From positions 1 through 64,000 of the forward strand of contig CANJMI010000014.1 in assembly GCA_947475525.1 (NCBI GenBank): a stretch of DNA of 64,000 bases. The letters are read 5' to 3'. Under the pieces are notes generated by a model. The model was not told where the DNA came from and searched no databases. It saw only the letters and a list, made by a program, of their open reading frames with translations. Every line of letters begins with the position of its first letter. Within the stretch, counting starts at the first letter, position 1. The translations under genes and the position numbers were made by a program. Shown here piece after piece: positions 45,318 through 53,233 of this stretch. This stretch comes from Polyangiaceae bacterium (GTDB lineage: Bacteria; Myxococcota_A; Polyangia; Polyangiales; Polyangiaceae).

Positions 45318-45640
45318 GCCCGCCGCAAACCAAGGCGTGATGCTCGCTAGGCTCCTTGGTGTGGAGGCGGACTCGCAGGCAGTTTTGCTTTTTTCGATGC
45401 GCCTGACGCGAATGAAACGCCCGCGAAGGCGGGAACCCAGGCTTCCTTCACACCGCCATTGCCGCGAAGGCGAGAATGACGGGCTTGGGTACCGACTCAA
45501 TTGAGGGCGACCGCCGCTTAGGCGGCGGGCAGTTCAGCGGCGGGCAGTTCAGCGGCAGAGCCCAGCACCCGGCCTATCGCTCAAGCAAGAAACATGCCGC
45601 CCCTATTCGTGTCCAAGGTCAAGGGTTCAACACCCGAGAG
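45318..45640. other. 323-bp intergenic region with hairpins and a 15-bp tandem repeat
   Basis: This convergent region has no gene. It holds a T-rich stretch near 45385, a hairpin with a cccgc/gcggg stem and gaag loop at 45420-45433, a related word repeated about 45 bp later (gcgaaggcgagaatgacggg), a second stem ccgcc/ggcgg at 45511-45525, and two perfect copies of ggcgggcagttcagc at 45524-45553. The gcgaaggcggg/gaatgacggg words resemble dispersed REP-like sequences seen in other genomes. One of the hairpins may act as a bidirectional terminator. Confidence 0.5.
45524..45553. repeat. 15-bp perfect direct repeat
   Basis: Two back-to-back copies of ggcgggcagttcagc follow directly after a GC-rich stem. 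A shortened third copy (ggcag) may follow. It lies in non-coding DNA between rsmG and the FGE-like gene. Confidence 0.85.
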
Positions 45641-47224
45641 TCAAGGGAAAAAAGAACCGGCACAGCGAAAGCCCGTGCCGGCGCTGCGGTCCGACGGGCT
45701 GACTCTGACGCGGATAATGGAGAGGAAGCTACGCGGGTCGTCGAGGGCCCAGCAACCGCCACGAATGCCGCGGCCTTCTCCTTCATTGTAGGCAGATGAA
45801 GTCCATTCCCATACATTGCCTGACATATCGGATAGGCCAAAAGGAGAGTTGCCCGCGGGGAAAGATGCGACGGCGCAGGTGGAGTTGCGCATGCCTTTGC
45901 CTTTACGGTTCCAGCACAGTTGGCCTGCCGGTTCGGCGTCGCCCCACGGGTACATGCGACCATCGGTCCCGAACGCCGCGTACTCCCACTCCTCCTCGGT
46001 GGGTAGCCGCTGTCCTTGCGCCTCGCAGTAGGCCGTCGCCTGCTTCCAGTCCACACAGTTGATGGGGAGGTTGCCGCGTTCGGCGAAGCCAGCATTGCAA
46101 TAACTACCATTGGCCAACGCCGCCGTGCATTTGCCGCTCTTGACGCAGGTCGCGTAGGCCGCGGTCGTCACCTCGGTCGTGTCCATGCAGAAGGCGGCGA
46201 CTTCAGCGAAGTCGGTCGCTCGTGCCGCGTAGTCATCGACTCTCATCACCAACGCTGCGGCAGGTACCAAACTCATCCCTTCGCGGCACTTCGGTGGTGG
46301 TGTCGCCGCGAACTGCCAGCCGCCAGCACCCACCACGTCTCGCACAACCCAATGTTTGTCCTTTAAGTTGTTCGCTTGGACCACCGCCTTGGTGGGCTCA
46401 TCGGCCGAACGCAGCTTCACAATACCTTCGCGCTTGTCATCTTTGCGGAGCCAAGCGTTTTGCGGTTCCGTCGACTCCGAAATCGCCAGCTCAACGCTGA
46501 CGTAGTCCTTTTCGCTAAAGTCCTTGTTGTAGTTCTTCACGACCTTGACGACCACGCGCCGGCCGTCCGCGCCGTCGAGCATCTCGGTGCAGCGCAGATC
46601 GACGGACAGCTTGTCGTTGTCGCGGCGTACACACACCTCCGCGACTTTGCCATCACCCAAGGTGGTCTTCGCGACGCAGCGCCCGTCCTTCGCGTGAAGC
46701 GTGCCCGCGCAGGCTGCGAGGTCGAGCGATTTTATGTCGGCCTTGCAGCTTTTTTGACGACTCTTGAGGAGCGCCAGTTGCTCTTTGTTCTCATCGGGAG
46801 CAAAGAGCAGCTTCGCCCGTTCGTCGCACCCGTCGGCGGCAAAATACTGCCGCACAAGCGCTGCGGCAGCGGTGCAGCCCGCGTCGAGTTTGAACGCGTC
46901 AGCACTCTTCGTGAGGCAATAATCGACGGCATCTGGCCCCTCTTTCGCCGCGCGCCCGTGAGCGACACAAGGACCGTCGCCCGTGAGCTTTTTGCAGGTA
47001 TCTTGCTCGATGAACGCGTGTTTTTGAGGGCAACTCGGCGCTTGGCCGACCAGCACCTCGTCCTCTTTTGTGTCGAGCACCGCGTTGCGGGTGGGGCAGC
47101 TACCTTCACCGACGAAGGCCAGAACGGCCTTCTCCGTGCCGCTTTTGCATCCCACAATTCCCATGACGGCGACCGCGGGCAGCAGCAGCCGCGCGCGGCG
47201 TAGCACAAGCCTGACTTTTTTCAT
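45641..47224 (-). CDS. FGE/sulfatase-modifying-factor-like lipoprotein
   Basis: The ATG at 47224 starts a signal peptide with lipobox G-I-V-G-C (Cys26), giving a 527-residue lipoprotein. Residues 27-320 are rich in paired cysteines and have no domain I can name. The C-terminal about 190 residues are an FGE-sulfatase domain (C-type lectin-like fold): FCMDTTEVTTAAYATCV, INCVDWKQATAYCEAQGQRL, PTEEEWEYAAFG, GLSDMSGNVWEWT and FLSIIRVRVSPSDRS. The last region has only one cysteine where formylglycine-generating enzymes have a catalytic pair, so it is probably a binding or non-FGE paralogue. It faces away from the crotonase gene. Confidence 0.8.
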   Translation of the reverse strand: MKKVRLVLRRARLLLPAVAVMGIVGCKSGTEKAVLAFVGEGSCPTRNAVLDTKEDEVLVGQAPSCPQKHAFIEQDTCKKLTGDGPCVAHGRAAKEGPDAVDYCLTKSADAFKLDAGCTAAAALVRQYFAADGCDERAKLLFAPDENKEQLALLKSRQKSCKADIKSLDLAACAGTLHAKDGRCVAKTTLGDGKVAEVCVRRDNDKLSVDLRCTEMLDGADGRRVVVKVVKNYNKDFSEKDYVSVELAISESTEPQNAWLRKDDKREGIVKLRSADEPTKAVVQANNLKDKHWVVRDVVGAGGWQFAATPPPKCREGMSLVPAAALVMRVDDYAARATDFAEVAAFCMDTTEVTTAAYATCVKSGKCTAALANGSYCNAGFAERGNLPINCVDWKQATAYCEAQGQRLPTEEEWEYAAFGTDGRMYPWGDAEPAGQLCWNRKGKGMRNSTCAVASFPAGNSPFGLSDMSGNVWEWTSSAYNEGEGRGIRGGCWALDDPRSFLSIIRVRVSPSDRSAGTGFRCAGSFFP

Positions 47225-47488
47225 GAGCGCGGAGGTTAACGCCCGCCCCCATAATGACAAGCCTCAACTGCATCGACAAGCCGCCGACGTCGATCGACCG
47301 ACCGGCTGTCGAAACATGCGCCATGCGGCTCTCGCCTTCCGCCGTCACCAAGCGGAACCGCCTAGCCGAACGGCTCCCCGAAGCACTCGCCCGCATGGCA
47401 CGCCGCGTCGAGAGCGGACCCGCCCCGCGTCGAAACTCCCTGCTATTTTGCTAGTGAACCTTCGATTCACCGCGCTAGGGTTCGGACC
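47225..47488. promoter_or_regulatory. 264-bp divergent region between FGE-like and crotonase genes
   Basis: Both flanking genes read outward, so their promoters must lie here. Short frames that cross it (for example from 47322) read as chance. No clear -35/-10 pair stands out; the sequence just before the crotonase start has a T-rich word (ctattttgc, near 47443). Confidence 0.35.
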
Positions 47489-48187
47489 ATGGCGGTTGTT
47501 CACTACACGCTCGAAGGTTCCACGGCGTTCATCCAGATGGACGATGGCAAGGCAAACGCGCTCTCCGACGCGATGATAAACGAGCTTGGTGCGGCGTTGT
47601 CTCGCGCGCATGAAGAGGAGGCCAGCGCGGTCGTTCTGGCAGGGCGCCCCGAGCGCTTCTGCGCGGGCTTCGACCTCCGCGTGATGATGAGCAGCCCCGA
47701 GGCCGCGCGCGCCCTCTTGAAGAGCGGAGCCGAGCTCTTGATGCGCCTCTACGGCTATCCCCGCCCGCTCGTCGCCGCATGCACCGGGCACGCGCTCGCC
47801 GGTGGGGCGCTCGTGTTGCTGACGGCGGACGAGCGCATCGGTACGGCAGGCGCGTTCCGCATCGGCCTGAATGAAGTGTCGATCGGCATGCCCGTGCCCG
47901 TGCTCGCGGTGGAGCTTGCCCGCGACAGGCTCGCCCCGACCGAGCTTGGCCGTGCCACGCTGCAAGCGCGCATCTACGACCCCGCAGGCGCCGTACGCGC
48001 GGGCTACCTCGACGAGGTCGTTGACGCGAGCGAGACCATCACCCGTGCCATGCAGACGGCGGCAGCACTTGGCGCACTCTCGCGCACCGCCTTCGAAGCG
48101 AGCAAACAGCGCCTGCGCAGCCGAACGATCGACCACATCCTCGGCTCCCTCGATGAGGACATGCGCCGCATCACCCTCGGTCAATAA
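47489..48187 (+). CDS. enoyl-CoA hydratase/isomerase family (crotonase) protein
   Basis: A 232-residue crotonase-fold protein. The oxyanion-hole segments are visible: ERFCAGFDLRVM near residues 55-66 and ACTGHALAGGALVL near 97-110. Comparing with the hydratase active site, the first catalytic Glu position (GGGCEL in hydratases) is replaced by Val109 in GGALVL, while Glu129 in GLNEVSIG is kept. This argues against a normal hydratase and for an isomerase, hydrolase or another crotonase reaction on an acyl-CoA. It stands alone and converges on the radical SAM gene. Confidence 0.85.
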   Translation: MAVVHYTLEGSTAFIQMDDGKANALSDAMINELGAALSRAHEEEASAVVLAGRPERFCAGFDLRVMMSSPEAARALLKSGAELLMRLYGYPRPLVAACTGHALAGGALVLLTADERIGTAGAFRIGLNEVSIGMPVPVLAVELARDRLAPTELGRATLQARIYDPAGAVRAGYLDEVVDASETITRAMQTAAALGALSRTAFEASKQRLRSRTIDHILGSLDEDMRRITLGQ

Positions 48188-48220
48188 CGCGCGCGACGCG
48201 GCCACCCAACACGTGTGAAC

Positions 48221-49444
48221 TCACGGTTCCGGCCAAGGCTCTTCCACAATCTCGAAGCGCCCGAAATCGAAAGGCAACCGCGGCGCATTTTCGACCTTGA
48301 CCAGACGCTCACGGATTCCTTTTTTTCGGAGCTGGGTCACGCGGTGGTAGCAAAATGGCATGTTGCCCCGGCGGCCTAGGGTCGTGTGCGCCGTCCACGA
48401 GCAGCCCGCACGGCACGTGTCGGCGTAATAGCAAGTCTTGCAGAAGCCCCAGAGCTCATCGGCGGTCCGGTCCCGCGCGAAGCGAATCACCTCCGAGTGC
48501 TCCCACAGCTCCTCGATCGACATCGTGCGTACGTTGCCGCCTGCGTAGGGGCCGGTCGGTAGCGTCGGGCACGCCTTTACGGTTCCATCCGACTCGATGC
48601 CGAGCGCGAAAATGCCGGCTTGGCATCCGCGCCAATGTGCCTCGCGGCCGAGTGGTCGCGAGCGAAGGACCTGCTCGTGCGGTCCAAAATAGCCGATGTT
48701 GTTGTTGGCGACGATGTTGAACGGAATGCCGCCTTCGTGCTCGCGGACGGCATCCAATTGGATCCCCGCGAGCGTGTCGATGATCGGCACGATTTGCCAG
48801 GGATCGATGATCCACTCGGGGTGATCGGCCGCGCGTCCGAGAGGACCGGTCAGCTGGACTTGCCATGACTGCACGCCGTGATCGCGGAGCAGCCGGGCCG
48901 TCTCGGGCAGAAACTCGCAGTTGAGTTTGTTTATTTGAGTGTTCGCCGAGGGGATGAGTCCAACCTCGCGCGCGGCATCGAGCGCCCGCAGCGCCGATTG
49001 GTGACTGCCGAGGTTGCCACGCAGGCGATCGTGCGCCCGCGCGGGGCCGTCGATCGATACCCCGAGACCTTGAAGCCCCGCATCCCGAAAACGCTTCGCG
49101 AGCTCGGGTGTGAACGCGCGCCCGCCGGTCTGCATGGTCACGCGCATGCCGAGGTCGGCGATGAACCGGATGAGGTCCTCGCAATCCGCCCGCAGGTACG
49201 CTTCACCGCCGATAAGCGTCACTTCCCGGCTCCCAAGCCGCGCGAGCCCCCGGGCGACTTCAAACATCTCCTCGGTGCCAAGCTCGCTCGGACGTGCCTT
49301 CCCCGACCGCGAACCGCAGTGCTGACAGGGCTGGTCACACCTCATCGTGATCTCCCAAACAACATACACCGGCACCGCGCGACCTTCATCGCCGGGGCGA
49401 ACCGCACGAACAGGGATGGGCAGGGAAATGAGCTCACTCGACAT
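48221..49444 (-). CDS. radical SAM/SPASM domain protein, candidate peptide maturase
   Basis: A 407-residue protein. The 4Fe-4S cluster motif is Cys36-x3-Cys40-x2-Cys43 (RCDQPCQHCGSR), followed by a typical SAM-binding strand, VTLIGGEAYL, and VTMQTGGRAF. The C-terminal SPASM domain has the cysteines expected for auxiliary clusters: Cys274, Cys292, then CKTCYYADTCRAGC (335, 338, 344, 348) and Cys365. SPASM enzymes typically modify ribosomally made peptides or other proteins (thioether, C-C bond or epimer formation). The divergent neighbour at 49516 is a small protein with a Gly-rich tail, a plausible substrate. No transporter or RiPP recognition domain lies next to it. Confidence 0.85.
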   Translation of the reverse strand: MSSELISLPIPVRAVRPGDEGRAVPVYVVWEITMRCDQPCQHCGSRSGKARPSELGTEEMFEVARGLARLGSREVTLIGGEAYLRADCEDLIRFIADLGMRVTMQTGGRAFTPELAKRFRDAGLQGLGVSIDGPARAHDRLRGNLGSHQSALRALDAAREVGLIPSANTQINKLNCEFLPETARLLRDHGVQSWQVQLTGPLGRAADHPEWIIDPWQIVPIIDTLAGIQLDAVREHEGGIPFNIVANNNIGYFGPHEQVLRSRPLGREAHWRGCQAGIFALGIESDGTVKACPTLPTGPYAGGNVRTMSIEELWEHSEVIRFARDRTADELWGFCKTCYYADTCRAGCSWTAHTTLGRRGNMPFCYHRVTQLRKKGIRERLVKVENAPRLPFDFGRFEIVEEPWPEP

Positions 49445-49515
49445 TCAGCCACACTACGGTCATTCAATAGAAATTTCAATTGACGCAGTTTGTTAGCGAG
49501 GAGTTCAATCAATAG
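49445..49515. promoter_or_regulatory. AT-rich divergent promoter between radical SAM and small protein genes
   Basis: This 71-bp region is markedly more AT-rich than its flanks. A TTGACG word (49480-49485) and a TTCAAT word about 18 bp later could form a plus-strand promoter, but the TTCAAT lies very close to the start codon. A gaggag ribosome-binding site (49498-49503) precedes the ATG at 49516. A shared control of enzyme and substrate would be expected from this arrangement. Confidence 0.4.
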
Positions 49516-49902
49516 ATGTCCTCACACGCGCTTATCGCCTGTCCCTCATGCAACTGCCACGCGAACCAGGCTGAGGTCACCTGCCCTCACTGCGGCCAAG
49601 CGCTCCGCCGAGCCAATGGCTCCATCGAACGGACCGCGGCGTCGGTCATGCTCGGCCTCGCGGTTTCGATCGCGGCGCCGGCCACGCTTACCGGCTGCGA
49701 CGGTGAGACGGCGGACGACACGACGAGCAGCATGAATGTCTCGAGCAGCACCTATCCGGATGTCGTCTCAGCTTACGGCATCAGCGTGACCGGCGGCATG
49801 AGCGTGACCACCGGCGAAGACGGCGTTGGCGGAGCTGGCGGCGTTGGCGGCGTTGGCGGCGCTGGCGGCGTTGGCGGCGCTGGCGGCGCTGGCGGCAAGT
49901 GA
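49516..49902 (+). CDS. small zinc-ribbon, lipobox and Gly-repeat protein; candidate maturase substrate
   Basis: A 128-residue protein with three parts. Residues 7-28 form a zinc-ribbon-like motif, CPSCNC plus CPHCG. Residues 41-61 are a hydrophobic stretch ending in A-T-L-T-G-C, which looks like a lipobox (Cys61) but lies 40 residues further in than usual. After the cysteine come a Ser/Thr-rich segment with the motif STYPDVVSAYGISVTGG (78-94, Tyr80 and Tyr87) and a C-terminal Gly/Val/Ala repeat (103-127). The position divergent to the radical SAM/SPASM gene suggests that the Tyr/Thr/Gly region is its modified substrate. I know no named family for the whole protein. Confidence 0.7.
   Translation: MSSHALIACPSCNCHANQAEVTCPHCGQALRRANGSIERTAASVMLGLAVSIAAPATLTGCDGETADDTTSSMNVSSSTYPDVVSAYGISVTGGMSVTTGEDGVGGAGGVGGVGGAGGVGGAGGAGGK
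49822..49893 (+). repeat. eight 9-bp units encoding a Gly-Val/Ala-Gly tail
   Basis: Eight consecutive 9-bp units (variants of ggcgttggc and ggcgctggc, one ggagctggc) encode G-V-G or G-A-G triplets at the end of the small protein. Variants alternate, so the array is not a simple recent expansion. The repeat keeps the frame when copy number changes. Confidence 0.9.
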
Positions 49903-49927
49903 TGCGCGCGCTCGTGTGACGCCCGAG

Positions 49928-52900
49928 TCAACGCGTCGGCCGCGTGCGTGTTGCGAACCACACGCGGTTTTTCTCCATCGCGCGGGCTTGCCCCGTCGGT
50001 GCGTGACGCGTGCAAGTGGCGAGCTCGTCCGAGCCTTCGGCCGCGCCCCAACGCGCCTCGGCGCAGTCGTTCGGATTGTATGCGAGTTCGAGCGAGCGTT
50101 GCCGAGCGACCACATCACCCACCGTAAGCTTGAAGCGTGAACCGTCCGACCGTGGGTACTCGAAGCTGAGCTCGGCTACGCGCGAGGTGATGCGCTCACG
50201 CAGGGCCTGGAGGCGCGCCTCCAATTCGGCCGGGGCCGAGGGCAAACCGAAGCGTGCGGGCTGACGCTGCACGGCCTGCGGAAAGCCCATCACGGTGTCG
50301 AGCGCGATCAGGAGGCGCATGTCGCGCGAGGGCGTGGAGTAATCCTCCCACGCGCCGCTGGTCTCGAAGAGCGAGTGACCGTGAGGCATCTCGATAGCCG
50401 AGCGGTGCGCACGCATGTACTCCTGCCCATTCTCGATGCTCGTCACACGGGCTTTGAGTTGCTCGAAGAGCGCCGCCAGCAACGCCTCGAGCGCATCATT
50501 CGCCGCGAGCGGGCGCGGATTGATCAGGTTCTCGAGGGTGTCGTACCAGGCGTCTTTGTCGAGCTCGTACGGCTCGAGGCTCCACGGCGTAAACCCGGGG
50601 CGGTCCTCCGCGATGCGTTCGTTGGCGATCGACGTGACCTTGCCGCCCTTCATCCACACCGGGCGAAAATGCTTGAAGCCCGCCCCCGCCTCGGTCGTGT
50701 CGGGCGAGTAGAGAAAGGTGCCGCGCCAGAAACGACGGCGACCGATCGTGCCATCGGGCTGCGCATCCGCGCCAATCAACATGCCGTGGGTCGTCAAACC
50801 TTGGGGGACCCAGCCGGCGAGCACGTAACCGTGACCGTAAGGGTCCGCGAACACCGAGCCTGGCGTCAAGGCGTCGCGCGTGAGAGGGACCGAGTAATGG
50901 TCGGACACCGAGTCACGCGGACTCGTCCTGCCCGTACCTGAGTGCACGCCGTTCGCGAGATTCGAACGGGCGAAGGTCGCGAACTTTTCGGTCGCGTCGC
51001 GGCCTTCGGGTTGCGCGCTCACATTCGAGTGGACCTCCTTGTCGCAGTAAGGCGCCTCGCCTTTTCGGCCGCGGTTGCAGTGGCGGTAGGCGAACGGCAA
51101 CCCGAGCTTCCATGAGAAGTAAGCACGGAGAAAATAGGGCAGATCCGCGCAATCCGGCTCGAGGGCGATGCGCTGCTCCTCGGCGACGCCGAAGTGGCCA
51201 GAGAGGAGGTTGTGCTCGCCGTCGCGGAGGAGCGACTCGAGGTTTTTCCACGTGCGATCATCGAACGGGTACGCGAAGAGTTGTTCGACGAACACCCCGT
51301 AAAGATTCTCGAACGCGGGCGTCCACTTCTGGCGCACCGACCATGCGCTCGCGGCACCACGTTCGCGCCCCGCTGCTCGCTCGTGCACACGGACAACCTG
51401 ACACGCGTGCGAAAGTGGACCATCGGCGAGCCTCACCGTCCACTCACCCACCGCCGGACTTGTGACCTCCGCCCAGTAACCGTAAGGCGGACCACCCGTG
51501 CGATGAAGTGGAGGCGCGATGCGCGCGCCATCCGGCCCGTCGAAGACAAGCTCAACCGAGCCGAGGTCGCGGCCGCTTGCCACGATCACACGGAGCGGCT
51601 GACCTGGGTGTGCACGCCCGGGCACGACGAGCAGCATGACGTCCGCATGCGACTCAGCCTCCTCGCACGCGCCACGCGACTCCGTAGGGGCCGGCGGACG
51701 CAGCGTCGCGACGCCCGCGAGCGAAGGACCGGGACTCGTCCCGAGGATCGTGATGCGCCCAAGCCGTTCGAGAAAGGATTTTCGCGAGGTCCCGCCGCCG
51801 AGCCGCAAATCGCTGACTTGTACGCGATCGACCGAGACGAGGGTCTCGCCACCGCACGTCGGAGAGCCAGGTTCGAGGTACTCGGCGAACGCGTGCATCA
51901 CCATCGGCGTGCCCTCAGCGGAGCGGCCAAGGTAGAGCATGATGTGTCCGGGGAAGCTTAGGAGCACAACGCCTCGCTCGGCCGCCGCATCGATCAGCGC
52001 GAGCCGCTGCGTCTCTTCCGTCACCGTCGCAAGATCGATGGACATCGTTCCGGCGCGAGCCTGCGCGCCGCTATGGCGAGGCAGCGAAAGGCCAAACGAC
52101 GCGAACACCGACGAGAGAAACTCGGAGCAATCTCGCCCGCCGCCACGCCCTCCCCAACCGTAAGGAGTATCGAGATACCGAAAGGCCTCTTCGAGCAACG
52201 CGCGGCGGGTAAGCGGCCGCAGGGTCGTGGCATCCTCGAGCATCGAGCCTGTCCCAAATCCAGTCGCGGTCGCCACCGCGGGGCGCACGTTGTCGCTCGC
52301 CGCGAGGAAGGTGTTCGCCGGGACGGTCACCGCCGGCGAGCCGAACCCGAGGGAGGTCTCCGTGCGCACTCGAAGTCGCGGCGCACTCGCGAACGTGGCG
52401 CGCAAATCGGGTGGAACGGGCGGCGAGAGCGGAGCCTGCGCGTCGATCCAGCCGAGGGTGGCGCGGCTGCGGACGAGGGTCATCCCGTTCGGAAAGCTCG
52501 CGAGGACGCTGAGCGCTTCCTGAGGTCGCAGCGAGCTGCAGAGGTTTCGATCGAAGGCCTCTTGCACGTCGCCCGATTTGTAGAGGCCGGAACCGTCAGG
52601 CCCGCAGTGGAGCGGCACCAGGGCGAGCGCCACGCGAAGCTCCCCGCCGAGCGCGGACGCAAGAAGCGGCGGCAGCTCGGTGAGGGGTGCGAACGGCCCC
52701 GCGTCGGGTTTTTCACCACCGCGCGTGACGAGCTCGCCGTGCACGATGCGGGTCCGCAAATAGGCGAGCCGCGCGTTGACTTCCGTCAATAAACGAGCCG
52801 AGTCAACGGCGTGAGTAAGGTCGAATGGGGCCAGCGCATCGGTGTCGGGCTCACGTGCGTCCCGCGCAAGAAACGCCGCGTCATGAGCGCGAATCGCAGC

Positions 52901-53164
52901 GATCGAGAGGACTTCGTCGTCGGGGTGCGGTTGGCGAGCGACCCAATAGGCCGCCGTGCGCTGAAGCTCGGTGACGCCGGGCAAAGGATTGGGCGCGCTC
53001 GCGTGGCTCGGACAGCCGGGCTTGTCGAGCGGCGCTCCCTGACCTGACGCGTTTGGCGGGGGACTCGAAGGCTTCCCGCAGCTCACCGCCCCGACGACGG
53101 CGAGCACGAGGAGAGAGTGCCAATGACAACGATCGCGTCTCGTAACTAGGGTCATCGGCTTCAC
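49928..53164 (-). CDS. NlpC/P60 lipoprotein with SH3-like N-terminus and long C-terminal extension
   Basis: A 1078-residue protein (GTG start; ATG at 53155 possible) with lipobox A-V-S-C (Cys29). Residues 60-310 resemble the N-terminal and SH3-like region of YkfC-type enzymes. The NlpC/P60 domain follows at about 320-430, with catalytic Cys346 in GGRDCSEFLSS, His407 in FPGHIMLYLG and a third polar residue probably His424. These enzymes cut peptide bonds in peptidoglycan stems, usually D-gamma-Glu to diaminopimelate. The remaining 640 residues have no match I recognise, which is far longer than the family norm. It follows the thioredoxin-fusion gene by 69 bp. Confidence 0.8.
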   Translation of the reverse strand: MKPMTLVTRRDRCHWHSLLVLAVVGAVSCGKPSSPPPNASGQGAPLDKPGCPSHASAPNPLPGVTELQRTAAYWVARQPHPDDEVLSIAAIRAHDAAFLARDAREPDTDALAPFDLTHAVDSARLLTEVNARLAYLRTRIVHGELVTRGGEKPDAGPFAPLTELPPLLASALGGELRVALALVPLHCGPDGSGLYKSGDVQEAFDRNLCSSLRPQEALSVLASFPNGMTLVRSRATLGWIDAQAPLSPPVPPDLRATFASAPRLRVRTETSLGFGSPAVTVPANTFLAASDNVRPAVATATGFGTGSMLEDATTLRPLTRRALLEEAFRYLDTPYGWGGRGGGRDCSEFLSSVFASFGLSLPRHSGAQARAGTMSIDLATVTEETQRLALIDAAAERGVVLLSFPGHIMLYLGRSAEGTPMVMHAFAEYLEPGSPTCGGETLVSVDRVQVSDLRLGGGTSRKSFLERLGRITILGTSPGPSLAGVATLRPPAPTESRGACEEAESHADVMLLVVPGRAHPGQPLRVIVASGRDLGSVELVFDGPDGARIAPPLHRTGGPPYGYWAEVTSPAVGEWTVRLADGPLSHACQVVRVHERAAGRERGAASAWSVRQKWTPAFENLYGVFVEQLFAYPFDDRTWKNLESLLRDGEHNLLSGHFGVAEEQRIALEPDCADLPYFLRAYFSWKLGLPFAYRHCNRGRKGEAPYCDKEVHSNVSAQPEGRDATEKFATFARSNLANGVHSGTGRTSPRDSVSDHYSVPLTRDALTPGSVFADPYGHGYVLAGWVPQGLTTHGMLIGADAQPDGTIGRRRFWRGTFLYSPDTTEAGAGFKHFRPVWMKGGKVTSIANERIAEDRPGFTPWSLEPYELDKDAWYDTLENLINPRPLAANDALEALLAALFEQLKARVTSIENGQEYMRAHRSAIEMPHGHSLFETSGAWEDYSTPSRDMRLLIALDTVMGFPQAVQRQPARFGLPSAPAELEARLQALRERITSRVAELSFEYPRSDGSRFKLTVGDVVARQRSLELAYNPNDCAEARWGAAEGSDELATCTRHAPTGQARAMEKNRVWFATRTRPTR

Positions 53165-53233
53165 GCGCTCGCTCCCAGCGCTTTCATAACGCTCCGGGCG
53201 GGTCGCGGGCCAGTTTCGGGAGCCGCCCCGTCG

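Noticed and set aside
47322-47454. Small plus-strand frame upstream of the crotonase gene
   Set aside because: Arg-rich, no ribosome-binding site, and lies in the divergent promoter region.
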